A stretch of 64,000 nucleotides of DNA from Hippopus hippopus (GCA_946811185.2 OX328110.1:12628516-12692515), one strand, 5' to 3'; counted from the first letter of the stretch, positions 1 to 10,270 are shown. Notes: generated from the letters alone by a model not told the origin. Translations and numbers: made by a program.

Positions 1-117
1 TCTTTCTTTCTTTCTTTCTTTTCCCCTCTCTCCTCTCTCTCCTTCGTTTCTTTCTGTCTCTCTCTGCCTATCTGTCTCTCTCTGTGTCTCTGTCCCTCTA
101 TTTCTATTTCTATTTTT
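1..117. repeat. Pyrimidine-rich microsatellite
   Basis: TTTC repeats at the very start grade into mixed CT/TCTG tracts. Simple sequence with no coding meaning. It continues off the left edge of the window. Confidence 0.9.
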
Positions 118-206
118 TTGAGGTAGATTTGTGATTTATTTGCATCATAATGTTTGTTTATATATTATGACTATCTACATGTGTACGTGTCTGAATAAAA
201 TATCTA

Positions 207-246
207 TCTCTCTCTCTCTGTCTCTCTCTCTCGCTCTCTCTCTCTG

Positions 247-279
<33 letters not shown>

Positions 280-546
280 ATCTCTCACTCTCTCTTGCTC
301 TCTCTCTCTGTCTCTCTGTCTCTGTGTGTGTGTCTCTCTCTCTCACTCTCCTCTCACTCTCTCTCTCTTACTCTCTCTGTCTCTCTCTCTCTCTTTCTCT
401 CTTTCCCCACTCTGTCTCTTTCTCTCTCTCCTCTCTCTGTCTCTCTCTCTGTCTCTCTCTCTCTCTTTCTCCGTCTCTGCCTCCTTCTCTCTCTCTCTCT
501 CTCTCTCTCTCCCTCTTTCTCTCTCTTCTCTCTCTCTTTCTCTTTC

Positions 547-583
<37 letters not shown>

Positions 584-586
584 GAA
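207..586. repeat. Long (CT)n microsatellite
   Basis: About 380 bp of CT dinucleotides with scattered GTCT, GT and CCCCA interruptions. The open frames here (Ser-Leu on +, Arg-Glu on -) are products of the dinucleotide repeat and not proteins. Confidence 0.95.
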
Positions 587-810
587 CAGTTTACTTGTTG
601 AACTTTTATAGCAATAATGACAGCTGGATATCATCTAAAAATCTATTTTCATTCCTTTTTATAAGCTAATAATTCTCCTAAAACCTCTTCGTTAATCAGA
701 CTGGTTTTTTTTTGTCTAAATGTCACTTTAATTTTATTACTGTATTTGTTCATTTTTTACACATGTACCCTTAGCTCCTCCAGCGATCAAAGCGAAAAAA
801 GGGGCTTTTG

Positions 811-877
811 TGGACGGTACAGATCAAAATCAGACTGCACAGAACGTGCAGTCTGATCTTGGATCTATACCGTCCGC
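811..877 (-). mobile_element. MITE A hairpin core (GGACGG variant)
   Basis: Only the central hairpin is clear: GGACGGTACAGATC pairs with GATCTATACCGTCC. The CGG/CCG ends match the copy at 16380 and differ from the commoner GGACAGTG form, so this may be a separate subfamily. Confidence 0.75.
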
Positions 878-979
878 TTGTTTAGTCCAGCCTATAAGAT
901 GAAATCTGTCTGAGTGTCAGTGGATTTTACTTTCAGTCATCGTAAGACGGTCGAGTTAATATATTTGACGCTGAAACAC

Positions 980-1216
980 TTAAAGGCACACTGGTCGCGA
1001 AAAGTAAACTACTCGGGAAACAAAATGCAGACAAATATATTCATACTATTTAAAAGTATGGGTTTTAGGCCTATTATGAGTCTGATAATGCGTTATAGTG
1101 GAATTTTTCAAAGTTCCGGTTGCAGTTGCTGGCAGAAAAATGTATTGTAAAACTAGAACAAAAGTTGCAAACTATTAACCTAGTTACTATACATTTTTTC
1201 TGTCAGCAAGACAGAA
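980..1216. mobile_element. Repeat K, partial
   Basis: Shares TAAAGGCACACTGGTCGCGA-type ends, an AAAGTATG motif and CGCTGGCAGAAAAATGTATT with the fuller copy at 52550-52925. One arm of the palindrome is degraded. Confidence 0.5.
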
Positions 1217-1224
1217 CGTGTGTT

Positions 1225-1400
1225 TTGTTTGTTTGTCTGGTGTTTTCAACATTATTTCAGCTACACTGGCGGCAGTCAGTGCAACTTACGATGAATTCGT
1301 GGTGTTTTTTTTACCAGTTCTCTCGAAGCCGGTGGTTGCTGTTTTGCGTGGACATCAGTGAAACAATGTTCACCCGCTAGACAGGTATGAATTCTATAAC
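1225..1400 (-). mobile_element. SINE S1 fragment
   Basis: TGGTGTTTTCAACATTATTT followed by CAGCTACACTGGCGGCAGTC is the reverse of the S1 tail and body. The tRNA-like head is missing. Confidence 0.65.
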
Positions 1401-1407
1401 AGCGACT

Positions 1408-1606
1408 TTCATCATTTGGCCGAGGTTATCATCAATCCTTGGTTCCGACGATGGTTGTGCAGGATAGCAGACAATGGCTTGGAAAGAATACTATGTGAGG
1501 TACTGGTAAACGAAACTCAAGGAGAGCGTGGATAAGTGCACTGGCCACCCCTATATAACTGAAATAATTTTGAAAAAAAGCGCTGAACAACAAGCAAACA
1601 ATCAAA
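1408..1606 (+). mobile_element. SINE S1, 5'-truncated
   Basis: Body motif GACGATGGTTGTGCAGGATA, then GGATAAGTGCACTGGCC and a tail ending in CAAACAATCAAATCAAAT. It faces the preceding S1 fragment head to head, so the two form an inverted pair. Confidence 0.7.
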
Positions 1607-1607
1607 T

Positions 1608-1702
1608 CAAATAAATCCTCGGAAAGAACTTGAACACGCAGAAAATCGAACCGGCGACCCTTCGGGTTGAAGTCCCGTACGACTGAACTACAGGGCTTGT
1701 AA
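1608..1702 (-). mobile_element. SINE S1 tRNA-like head, detached
   Basis: Reverse complement contains an A-box-like stretch and the B box GGTTCGATTTTC-like region beside CCTCGGAAAGAA. It is a head without a tail, left over from a broken S1 copy. Confidence 0.5.
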
Positions 1703-1751
1703 GTCATGATCAGGGTCCATGAAACGTGCTGCCTGATCATTGATCCACAAT

Positions 1752-2020
1752 GAGACCTGCTTTGTGAAATGGGGGTTTAGTGCATTTGCAAAAAGTTTCG
1801 ACCCATGTCAGCCTGCGCAGTCCGCGCAGGCCGACATGGGTCGAAACTTTTTGCTATTTGTTAATATACTAACTTTTGCTATTTGTTAATATACTAACTC
1901 ATACTAACAATGTAGATTATTAGACAAAATGTTTTTCAAGGACCCATAATTATGTGATGACTTGCTTGGTATAATGCATCACGGAGATCCACCAAAACCC
2001 CTTTTCTCAGAGCAAGGATC
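1752..2020 (-). mobile_element. MITE C
   Basis: Starts GAGACCTGCTTTGTG and ends AGCAAGGATC, with the core GTCAGCCTGCGCAGTCCGCG. A 25-bp internal tandem duplication (CTATTTGTTAATATACTAAC) lies at 1850-1900, right of the core. Confidence 0.85.
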
Positions 2021-2030
2021 ACATAAGATT

Positions 2031-2291
2031 GAGCCATGCTCTGGCCAAAGGGGGCTTAATGAATCTCCGTGATGCTTGATACCAAACTAGTCATGATACA
2101 GTTATGGATCTATGACATCTATTTTGTCTAACAACAGACTGACTCATGAGGTACACTGATCCTTTGACATGCACGAAATTGACCAATAGCAAAAAGTTTC
2201 GGCCCAGGTCAGCCTGCGCGGACTGCGCAGGCTGACCTGGGTCGATACTTTTTGCAGATGCATTAAGCCCCTTTTTCTCAGAGCATGGATC
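2031..2291 (+). mobile_element. MITE C
   Basis: GAGCCATGCTCTGGCC to GAGCATGGATC. It and the copy just before it both end in GGATCACATAA, so the pair may share an insertion or duplication history. Confidence 0.88.
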
Positions 2292-2583
2292 ACATAAAAT
2301 TAGGTTTAAATTTTATCACTCAACAAAATTCAATATACAGATATAATATAATTATCTCTATACAAGACGACAAAATTATCGTAAACATAATTATTGCAGA
2401 CAATAAATTAGATTTGGCAAAAAGATAGGATTTGTCTTTTATAGACAAAAAATAAACATTGTGAGAATTTGATTAACCAAGAAAAACAGGCAAGAAAGAT
2501 CCGTTTTATGCATTTATTGATTGTTTTTAGAAAACAGAGCAATTGTTAGTACAATCAATTACTTGCTCGCACCTTGCCCGAGA

Positions 2584-2878
2584 TTGATTGATTGATTGAT
2601 TGTATGGTGTTTAACGCCGTTTTCAACATTATTTCAGTTATTTCGCGGCGGCCAGTGCACCTATCCATGCTTTCCTGGAGTCTCTTTTTACCAGTCCTCT
2701 ACACGATTTTCTTTCCAAGCCACAATCGTCGAGACAATGATCAACGGTGAGAGAAGAATGAATCCTGTCGTAATGACTATCATTAATCCTCGGAAAGAAA
2801 TTGGCCGAGCCAGGGATCGAACCGCAACCCCCTATTCTCAAGTTCTGCGCGCTACCGACTGAGCTATTGGGGCTCGGC
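2584..2878 (-). mobile_element. SINE S1, full length with target duplication
   Basis: Complete reverse-oriented S1: ATTG-repeat tail, TATGGTGTTTAACGCCGTTT, GCGGCGGCCAGTGCACC, then the tRNA-like head with B box complement near GGATCGAACCG and A box complement CTGAGCTA. A perfect 12-bp direct repeat CCTTGCCCGAGA flanks it (2572-2583 and 2879-2890), which marks retroposition. Confidence 0.95.
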
Positions 2879-2941
2879 CCTTGCCCGAGAACATCACTTT
2901 ATAACGAGAGCCTAAAGGAAAATCGAACCTTGGATTTAATC

Positions 2942-3435
2942 TAACGCTTTGAACCTATATCAAATTATATCCTATTCAAAAGTCTCTAAGGAAAACGGCT
3001 TTTGAAAATATAGTGGGAAAAAGAGAAGATGATGGCTTACAGCATTTTCTCCTTTCACAACACTATTTTCTACCCTTTGACAGACATATCTGATCATTTG
3101 AACCACATTTGACATGTCGTCCACAATTAAGCCACGCTCTGACAAAAGGGGGCTTAATACATCTCCGTGATACATGATACCAAGCAAGTCATCACATAAT
3201 CATCGATCCATAAAATTCATTTTGTCTAATAACCAAAGGAATTTTGAGGTAGAGTGGTCCTTTGACATACACTAATTTTGACTAATAGCGAAAAGTTTCA
3301 GCCCAGGTCAGCCTGTGTGGATTGTACAGGCTGACCTGGGTCAATACTTTTCGCAGATGCATCAAGCCCCCTTTTTCACAGAGCGTGGTTCAAATGCTTT
3401 GAATTTGGATGAGCTTAAGATCAGTTCGTTTGGTG
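2942..3435 (+). mobile_element. MITE B, split by a MITE C
   Basis: The B core (GGGAAAAAGAGAAGATGATG, CAGCATTTTCTCC) is at 3010-3060. The right arm breaks after GTCGTC and resumes after the inserted C with AAATGCTTTGAATTTGGATG, ending GTTTGGTGAAG. Confidence 0.8.
3129..3391 (+). mobile_element. MITE C nested in a MITE B
   Basis: AGCCACGCTCTGAC to GAGCGTGGTTC, with the core GTCAGCCTGTGTGGATTGTA. It separates the two halves of the host B right arm, so it is younger than that B. Confidence 0.85.
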
Positions 3436-3508
3436 AAGAATTTATCAATAAGGCCGAGGAATGGGTTCAGTTGCAAACTTCGGATCTTTATCTATAACTA
3501 CAATTTGT

Positions 3509-3776
3509 GAGCCATGCTCTGTGAAAAGGGGGGCTTAATGCATCTGCGAAAAGTATCGATCCAGGTCAGCCTGCGCAGTCCGCGCAGGCTGACCTGGGCC
3601 GAAACTTTTCGCTATCGGTTAATTTTCTGTATGTCCAAGCACCCACCACCCCTCCTTCAGTCATTCACTAGACTAAGTGGATTTTCATGGATCCCGAATT
3701 ACTAGTTATGTGATGGCGTGCTTTGTATAATGGATCACGGAGATGCATTAAGCCCCCTTTTGCCAAAGCATAGCTC
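3509..3776 (-). mobile_element. MITE C
   Basis: GAGCCATGCTCTGTGAAAAG to GCATAGCTC. The core GTCAGCCTGCGCAGTCCGCG and its complement form a perfect hairpin at about 3562-3600. Confidence 0.9.
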
Positions 3777-3789
3777 AAACATTTTATCA

Positions 3790-3912
3790 ACCCTTTTCCT
3801 GCTATATAAATTAAATGAAAATTTCAAGCCGATAGTAAAAATCCGATTGATGATATTTCAGCTTTAGTTTTTTAAGAAAAATATCTGATCTTGGATCAAT
3901 ACTGCCCGATAC
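3790..3912 (+). mobile_element. MITE A, left half
   Basis: CCCTTTTCCTGC end, then the A left-arm motif TTTCAAGCCGATAGTAAAAA and AAATATCTGATCTTGGATCA. The hairpin is missing its left side, so this is a deletion product. Confidence 0.65.
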
Positions 3913-3974
3913 GATGAGATTATTTCCAAGTAATTCCAATAAATAATTTCCAAGTATCTTTGAAATCGAAATAT

Positions 3975-4135
3975 ACTTTGCCGTCAGAATGGATCAAGAT
4001 CGGACAATTCAGAACTTACAGTCTGATCTTTTATCTACATTGCCCGTTTATTTTCGGCGGAAAGAAATTTAAAATCGCGATATTTGGGTTTCAGCAATCA
4101 GCCAGAAATTTTCATTTTGTTATGTCGGCTGTTTT
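3975..4135 (-). mobile_element. MITE A, degraded
   Basis: GGATCAAGATCGGACAATTC pairs loosely with CAGTCTGATC. The following CGATATTTGGGTTT and AAATTTTCATTT are the reverse A left arm. The short open frame here is spurious. Confidence 0.6.
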
Positions 4136-4440
4136 CGAAGAAAACGTCGAGGTATTGACGTAGCCCTGTCGTCGTCGCCTGTGTTCTCTACGTCTGCTTC
4201 GCCGTGTAAAAGGTTTGATTTTTTTTTTAATATCCCTGTTATTACAGAAGATATTCACTTCAAACTCGGACCAGCTGTTAACTATCGAAAGGGCAATCCA
4301 TGCAACAAGGAAAGGTAATCATCAAAGTATTTTTGACACAGTTATGTCCCTTTTCGGGCTTCGAAATTTCCTTGAAAATCGAGCAACTGCAGCTGAGCGT
4401 TGGCAGCCACATGCAGTGCTCTTGTTTATTTCCAAGTTAA

Positions 4441-4662
4441 TCTTTTACCGCACAATGCCGACTTTTAACGACCCTGAGAAAGAGGCCATTTGAAAACATT
4501 GTGAGAAAAGGAGAAAATGCTGATAACCAGCATTTTCTCCTTTTTTCACAATGTTTTCTACCCTATCAAAGAAACATTGCACCATTTGAGCCACATTGAA
4601 ATTGACGTCTGCAAATGCTTTCAGTTTGGACAAGGCTAAAATTTTCTCGTCTGGTAAATGGT
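4441..4662 (+). mobile_element. MITE B, complete
   Basis: TTAA (4437-4440) TCTTTTACCGCACAA on the left and TCTGGTAAATGG TTTAA on the right. The central palindrome is intact, with the centre at GCTGATAACCAGC. Confidence 0.9.
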
Positions 4663-4682
4663 TTAAGAGATAACAATGGAAC

Positions 4683-4985
4683 AAAGCCTGGTAGCTGTGT
4701 TGGTAACGTACATGGTTTGAAAGAGGGGGGGGGGGGTCGCCGGTTCGAGTTCCCAGCTCTACCATATTCTTTCCGAGGTGTGATGATAGTCATTGCCACA
4801 GGATCTGTCAACTCTGATCATTGTTTCGACCATGATTATGTTGGAAAGCAGCCAGTGGCATAGAAAGGATAGTGTGCGACGTATGGGTTAAAGAAACCCC
4901 AGAAAAGCATGGATAGGTGCACTGGCCCCCGTGACATACTTGCAAGAATGATGAAAACGGCGTTAAAGACCCTACAAACAATTAA
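4683..4985 (+). mobile_element. SINE S1
   Basis: Head GGTAGCTGTGTTGG and GGTTCGAGTTCCC, a G9 run inside the head (4726-4735), body GGAAAGCAGCCAGTGG, tail AACGGCGTTAAAGACC with CAAACAATTAAAC. Diverged but near full length. Confidence 0.85.
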
Positions 4986-5084
4986 ACAAATTTATTCTTA
5001 GACGTTTTATACACCCAACGTATATAGTCAGTTTTCAAAATTAATAAGATCCAAATTAGTACAGTCTAAAGTTCGTTTTAGTTC

Positions 5085-5205
5085 AGAATGTGTCAGCAGG
5101 GCGGATAAAATACATCAAATACCAGAATGCACGTTTTGTGCAGTCTGATCCTTATCTCTTATGGCTGCAAAGGCAATTATAGTCGTAAAAAGCGCTTAAA
5201 GGCTT
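5085..5205 (+). mobile_element. MITE A subfamily (GCAATTATAG type), partial
   Basis: AATACATCAAATACCAGAAT, then GTGCAGTCTGATCC, then GCAAAGGCAATTATAGTCGT. The same right arm follows the hairpin at 58680, which defines a distinct A subfamily. Confidence 0.6.
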
Positions 5206-5287
5206 AATAAAATTTAACAAAAGATTATGACAAGATCTGTAAGTTTCTAAACAGTCATAAAATTAAATGATGCAAATTCATCATTAA

Positions 5288-5496
5288 CTCTTAACTAAAC
5301 TCTAAAGCGCGACTCTCCTACCTTTTGCGGACAGTGTAGATCAAGATCAGACTGCACAGAACGTGCAGTCTGATCTTGGATCTACACTGTCCGATATGGA
5401 GATATTATTCCCCAAAAACATAACTTAGAAATAGCAATATTTGCACTTTTGCCATTAAATTAAAAATTTCATTTTAGCTATTTAACCAGAAAAGGG
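5288..5496 (-). mobile_element. MITE A, complete
   Basis: Left end TTAACTCTTAACTAAACTC, hairpin GCGGACAGTGTAGATC to GATCTACACTGTCCG (5335-5391), right end AACCAGAAAAGGG before TTAA (5497-5500). A clear example of the whole element in reverse orientation. Confidence 0.9.
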
Positions 5497-5513
5497 TTAA
5501 CGAAAAGACTTAA

Positions 5514-5719
5514 CCCTCAAAACCGCTTTATAAATGAAACGAAAATTTCCACTTAATTATAAAATCCGTAAAATTGTGATTTCAACGTTGTTTTCACTTG
5601 CAAGAAAATACCTTATCGGACAGTGTAGATCAAAGATCAGACCACGTTTTCTGCAGTCTGATCTTGATCTACACTGGCCGCAAAAGGCAACACTTAGTTA
5701 TGAAAGGGGCGCTAGAGTT
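5514..5719 (+). mobile_element. MITE A
   Basis: Follows the previous A after about 10 bp. TTAA (5510-5513) CCCTCAAAACC on the left, hairpin CGGACAGTGTAGATCAAAGA on the right half, and a worn right end GGGGCGCTAGAGTTGAA. Confidence 0.8.
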
Positions 5720-5828
5720 GAATTATGATCGATTTGTTTTGGAGATAGGTACATATTTGTCTGCGCTAACTTATAAATTAGATAATAATTTTTACTTTGA
5801 TCACACACCGCACTGTCTGGTTGATTGA

Positions 5829-5935
5829 TTGAACGATGTTTTCGCCGCTTTCGGCAATATTTTAGTCATATCACGGTGACAGCTCACATATTCATGTGGT
5901 TCCATGTTTTACCGGTATAAGACTTTTGGCTTTTT
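5829..5935 (-). mobile_element. SINE S2 tail fragment
   Basis: CGCCGCTTTCGGCAATATTT then TCATATCACGGTGACAGCTC and ATTCATGTGG. The ACGGCGACAGCTC block separates S2 from S1, which has GCGGCGGCCAGTGC. Confidence 0.65.
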
Positions 5936-5954
5936 TAAATTGTCTGAAATAGTA

Positions 5955-6445
5955 AGATAAAGGCAAAACCGCATGTTGAACAGTCAAACTTGTAATAGCA
6001 ACCACCTCTATCAAGCGAACATTGTTCTATTTAGAAAGTTGATTGATTAATTGTATGGTGTTTAACGCCGTTTTCAACATTATTTCAGTTATATCGCGGC
6101 GGCCAGTGCACCTATCCATGCTTTCCTGGAGTCTCTTTTACCAGTACTCCGGATATTTTTTTTCCGAGCCACTGGCTGCTTTCCCAGCGACGGGAGAGGA
6201 ATGAATCTTGTCGCAATTATTAATCCTCGGAAAGAAATTGGCCGAGCCAGGGATCAAACCCACGACCCCCTGTTCTCAAGTCCTGAACGCTACCGACTGA
6301 GCTACTGGGGCTCGGCGCATTTAGGAAGAACATACATAAACGTCCAAGAAAAAGCAAATACGTGTATAAATTAATGATGAAATGTACCTGCAATAAGCAA
6401 GCACTTGTCTAAAGTGAGCACATTTCAAGTTTCCCTTAGGTCCTT
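5955..6445. repeat. Unnamed repeat split by a SINE
   Basis: ACAGTCAAACTTGTAATAGC and CACCTCTATCAAGCGA before the SINE, then GCAATAAGCAAGCACTTGTC and CTTAGGTCCTTGCTTAAAC after it. The same order of motifs recurs at 6664-6895, so this is a dispersed repeat of about 230 bp. Confidence 0.45.
6039..6318 (-). mobile_element. SINE S1
   Basis: Nearly complete, from the GATTGATTAATTG tail to GCTACTGGGGCTCGGC. Flanked by ATTTAGAAAG (6029-6038) and ATTTAGGAAG (6319-6328), a 10-bp target duplication with one change. Confidence 0.92.
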
Positions 6446-6458
6446 GCTTAAACATTAA

Positions 6459-6653
6459 TCTTCGAAAGAATTAAATGAAACTTTCAAACCGATAGCATAC
6501 AACCAAATGTAACTCTTTCAAAGTCATTTTGGGGCGAAAACCTCTCCTTACCGGACAGTGTAGATCCAAGATCAGATTACAAGTTCTGTGCTTTCTGATC
6601 TTGATCTACACTGTCCGCGAAAGGTCCTTGAGTCGCGCTTAGCAGTCTAGGGG
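6459..6653 (+). mobile_element. MITE A, complete
   Basis: TTAATCTTCGAAAG left end, TTTCAAACCGATAGC, hairpin CCGGACAGTGTAGATCC at about 6552, right end TTAGCAGTCTAGGGGTAAA. The loop is eroded to CAAGTTCTGTGC. Confidence 0.85.
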
Positions 6654-6663
6654 TAAATATAGG

Positions 6664-6895
6664 CTGGATTGTACAGTAACGCATGTCTAAGTGACTACCT
6701 CTGTAAAGCGACCATCCTACGTTAAGCAAGCAAGGTCGAAGAAGAAAAAAGTACTTGTAATACGCAAGCACCTGTCCTTAGCAATCACATTTTGTGTGTT
6801 ACTTAGGTGTTACTTAGGTGCTTGTTCAACACATGTCGGACTGTACAATATAACCTTACTTAGTGGCCGCCTCTTTTATGTAAGCACTCTGTTTA
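6664..6895. repeat. Unnamed repeat, second copy
   Basis: CAGTAACGCATGTCTAAGTG, CTACCTCTGTAAAGCGACCA, AATACGCAAGCACCTGTCC and a doubled GTTACTTAGGT. It parallels 5955-6445. The open frames across it have no recognisable protein features. Confidence 0.4.
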
Positions 6896-6930
6896 AAGCA
6901 AACTTATACATGTATACACAATTTAAAATT

Positions 6931-7213
6931 ATTTACTCTGTCTACAATATTTCGGCTAATGTCTTTTTCAAGAAACTTAACATGAAATGAATGCCTTCTA
7001 CATTTTGTGACTATTTTCACACCATCATATTTATAAATTTATATTTATAGATATAAATTATAAATATAACAATAAATAAAGATAAATAAATAATTATGAA
7101 TATAATAATATAATAAAGTTATAAACATGGTGGTGTGAAAATGTACAAGGCATTCATTTTTTATGTTAAATTTCTTGAAAAAGGCGTTAGCCGAAATATT
7201 GAAGACAGTAAAT
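6931..7213. mobile_element. Palindromic element Q
   Basis: Arms of about 105 bp: ATTTACTCTGTCTACAATAT on the left matches the complement of ATATTGAAGACAGTAAAT on the right, continuing through TTCGGCTAA, TTTTTCAAGAAA and ATGAATGCCTT. The centre is A/T-only sequence (about 7035-7125). Probably a MITE; only this copy was seen. Confidence 0.75.
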
Positions 7214-7339
7214 AGGAATATTAAGTTGATACATGTATAGATTTACCAAATAAGGCAAATATCTTTAGATATACCTGTGTTTAGCAAATACTTTTCTAAA
7301 TCAAGCAGTTAGTACCGGATGCACATGTACTTTAAAACT

Positions 7340-7600
7340 TAGCCATGCTTTGGCAAAAGGGGCCTTAATGCATTTTCGTGATGCATTATACCAAGCAAGA
7401 CATCACCTAGTTATGGATCAATAGAATCAATTTTGTCAAACAAGTGAAGGAAATATATGTTAGAATAATCCTTTGACATGCAGAAAATTTGAAGATAGCG
7501 AAAAATTTCGGCACGTGTCAGCCTGCGCGGACTGCGCAGGCTGACATGGGTCGATATTTTTCGCAAATGCATTAAGCCACTTTTTCACAGGGCATGGCTC
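7340..7600 (+). mobile_element. MITE C
   Basis: AGCCATGCTTTGGCAAAAGG to GGCATGGCTC, with the core GTCAGCCTGCGCGGACTGCG. The left end has lost its first G. Confidence 0.87.
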
Positions 7601-7694
7601 TACTATTTTTGAAACGTGTTTCCTTTATTAAACAAAATTTTATGATAAATATCCTGACCCGTAAAACCTCTTCAAAACAATAGTTGCCTTTACG

Positions 7695-7795
7695 ATCACT
7701 TCAGATCAAGATCAGACTGGACAAAACGTAATTTTTTTCGATCAAATTAGATCAAGATCAGGCTGCACAAAACGTGAGTTTTTCTCTTTGATTCA
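7695..7795. mobile_element. MITE A remnants, two half hairpins
   Basis: CAGATCAAGATCAGACTGGA and AGATCAAGATCAGGCTGCAC lie in direct order 55 bp apart, each followed by CAAAACGT. Neither has its pairing arm. Confidence 0.55.
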
Positions 7796-7882
7796 CACCA
7801 TAAGCTTTACTGAGACACTCTAAAGAAGAGCAATCTTTAAGTTGTGATTTTACAGGTCCTATATTCGACACTTTAAAGGTAA

Positions 7883-8092
7883 ATCTTATTCCTGCTGAGT
7901 AAGTAGAATAAAACTTTTAAGCCGATAGCAGTAACCCCAATAGTTGTATTTCAAAGAAAGAAATAGGAGAGAAATATCTCCTATACGGACAGGGCAGATC
8001 CAAGATCAGACTGCACGTTCTGTGCAGTCTGATCTTGATCTACACTGTCCGCAAAAACGTCTGTGAGTCAGTCGCGCTTTGCAGCCTAGGGG
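7883..8092 (+). mobile_element. MITE A, complete
   Basis: GTAA TCTTATTCCTGCTGAG on the left, TTTTAAGCCGATAGCAGTAA, hairpin CGGACAGGGCAGATCC to GATCTACACTGTCCG, then GCAGCCTAGGGG before TTAA (8093-8096). Confidence 0.9.
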
Positions 8093-8276
8093 TTAATGCA
8101 TTTTAAGTTTTATTGTGCATTACTTTTGTATGTGGGCTTAATTCCTTTGTAAAATGCAAAAATGTATTTTGTATTTATCAAGTTATTTTAAATGTTAATA
8201 ATCTTGTTAAATAATCAGTTAATATATCTGCGAAGCCAGCGATAAATTATCTTTATCGCTTCTTAACCCTTCACCA

Positions 8277-8490
8277 AACAACCCAAAGTTTTAACGACCT
8301 CCAGAAAGGAGAAGGCCTTTGAAAACATTATGGGAAAAGGAGAAAATGTTGGTAACCAGCATTTTCTCCTTGTCCCAAAAGGTTTTCTACCCTTTGAAAA
8401 ACAAATATCGTGTTTTTAGGAGAATTCGATTTGTCATCTGCAGACGTTTTCAATCTGGACATGGCTAAAATTTTACCGCCTTGTAAAAAA
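8277..8490 (+). mobile_element. MITE B
   Basis: TTAA (8273-8276) CCCTTCACCAAACAA, intact core around GTTGGTAACCAGC. The right end is eroded to TTTTACCGCCTTGTAAAAA with no clear TTAA. Confidence 0.85.
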
Positions 8491-8797
8491 AGTGAAAAAA
8501 AAGCGATTACATAGTTGCTGTTTTAATAATGTGCAAGTACAGACACTAATTTTCCTATATATAGAGAATATTATGGATGTTAAAAGCAGATAATCGCCTC
8601 TATCTTTGTCAGTTTAATCAACTGAAACTAATGCTAGATGTGATAAGAAAATTTAAGTTCTTTCAGATTAATAAAAGTTTGATTAATCTTGTTGAAAAAT
8701 CTTGTGGTCTCTTTTAACTTCAAAAATTATAGGTGGAGATCATCTAAAATACAGTGAAAATTCATTAACCGAAATATGAAATTGAAATGAGTGAAAT

Positions 8798-9062
8798 GAG
8801 CCATGCTCTGTGAAAAGGGGGCTTAATGCATCTGCAAAAAGTATCGACCCATGTCAGCCTGCGCAGTCCGCGCAGGCGGACATGGGTCAAAACTTTTTGC
8901 TACTGGTCAATCAATTTTTTGAAGGCCCAAGGTACACTCTTTCTCCAGATTCAGTCAATCGTTAGACTAAATAGATTTTATGGATACCTAATTATGTGAT
9001 GATTTGCTTGGTGAAATACACTATCGAGATGTATTAAACCCGCTTTCACAAGAGCATAGCTC
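8798..9062 (-). mobile_element. MITE C with 4-bp target duplication
   Basis: GAGCCATGCTCTGTGAAAAG to GCATAGCTC. AAAT is present on both sides (8794-8797 and 9063-9066), the same size of duplication as at 38844 and 32425. Confidence 0.92.
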
Positions 9063-9179
9063 AAATATTTATTATTTTGACAAAAATCGAATTATACTCT
9101 TTGAAACCCAGGCGTTTGCCCGACTAGCTTTTTTAGCGATACTGTTTGGTGCACGTTTTTCCGTGGTACATTGTTCCTT

Positions 9180-9245
9180 TTGGTGTTCAACTCAGTTTTC
9201 AGCATTATTTCAGTCATATCAAGGGGGTGGGTACTGTATACCAGT
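9180..9245 (-). mobile_element. SINE tail fragment
   Basis: TTTTCAGCATTATTTCAGTC then ATATCAAGGGGGTGGG is a short degraded SINE tail in reverse orientation. It lies inside a spurious open frame. Confidence 0.45.
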
Positions 9246-9390
9246 CCAAAAGCCTAGCCAGGCGGAAGGTCGGAAGCCTGGGCTTCAGCCATCACAGCAA
9301 CAAATAAATGAAATGCGCTTTTTTTTATCAGAAAAAGGGACCAAATCATCTCAATTTTAAAACTGCTTTAGCCAAAACTAGAAACTAAAT

Positions 9391-9478
9391 GGCGGGCAAT
9401 GTAGATCAAAGATCAGACTGCACAGAACGTACATTGTCCGCAAATTGCAGTCTGGTTTTGATTTACATTGTCTAAAAA
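9391..9478. mobile_element. MITE A core, rearranged
   Basis: GGCGGGCAATGTAGATCAAA and CAGACTGCACAGAACGT, then ACATTGTCCGC and a second right arm TTGCAGTCTGGTTTTG. The right arm seems to be present twice. Confidence 0.6.
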
Positions 9479-9609
9479 TAATTGCTAACATCTAAAACTT
9501 TTGAATAAACTGGGCGTCATCTGCACTACATTTCTGGCTACGCACCTGCAGTCCTCGCGAGGCTGAAGGTTCTCTGACAGTACATCGCTCTATTCCGTTC
9601 CTGAGGCTC

Positions 9610-9918
9610 TTGTTGTTTGATTGTATGGTGTTTAACGCTGTTTTCAACATTATTTCACTTATATCGCGGAGGCCAGTGCACCTGTCCATGCTTTCCTGGA
9701 GTATCTATTAATAGTAGTACTCCCCACAATTTTCTTTCCAAGCCACTGGCTGCTTTCCCATATAACCATCGTCGAAACAATTATCAGCGGTGAGAGAGGA
9801 ATGAATCCTGTCGCAATGACTATCATCAATCCCCGGAAAGAATTGGCCAAGCCGGTGATCGAACCACCGACCCCCTGTTCCTGAGTCCTGTACGCAACCG
9901 ACTGCGCTACCGGGGCTC
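9610..9918 (-). mobile_element. SINE S1, near full length
   Basis: TATGGTGTTTAACGCTGTTT, CGCGGAGGCCAGTGCACC, then GACTATCATCAATCCCCGGA and a head ending GCGCTACCGGGGCTC. Both reverse open frames over it are artefacts. Confidence 0.9.
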
Positions 9919-10270
9919 AACAAACAAACAAAATATCGCAGTTGAGCAGCCAAATTTTGATAAAATACATCATGACAGATAATCAAAAGAATTATAATTT
10001 TCACCAACCCTGAATTACATTTTCATTGCAGTCAGGAATAGGATTATTCGAAGATTCCGAAAAAGTGGGCGGGGCAGTTCAGACTTCGGTAATTCAATTC
10101 TCGAAGATTAGCGACCCCAAACAGCCTAATTAGTAGTGCTTGTTTCACGGATTGCGCACAACCGGTAACCAAATACTTTCTCTTTTTTCTATCTCCTTAT
10201 TGAAGAGTGACGGAGCAGGGCCGATAATCCTTTACCCAACATTTCCCGTTTTTTATTTAAATATATATGT
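9919..10270. other. No feature recognised
   Basis: Single-copy-looking AT-rich sequence with a short GC patch (GTGGGCGGGGCAG near 10068). No open frame with coding character and no known repeat. Confidence 0.5.

Noticed and set aside
131..634. Long Ser-Leu and Arg-Glu reading frames
   Set aside because: They are translations of a CT microsatellite in several frames and strands.
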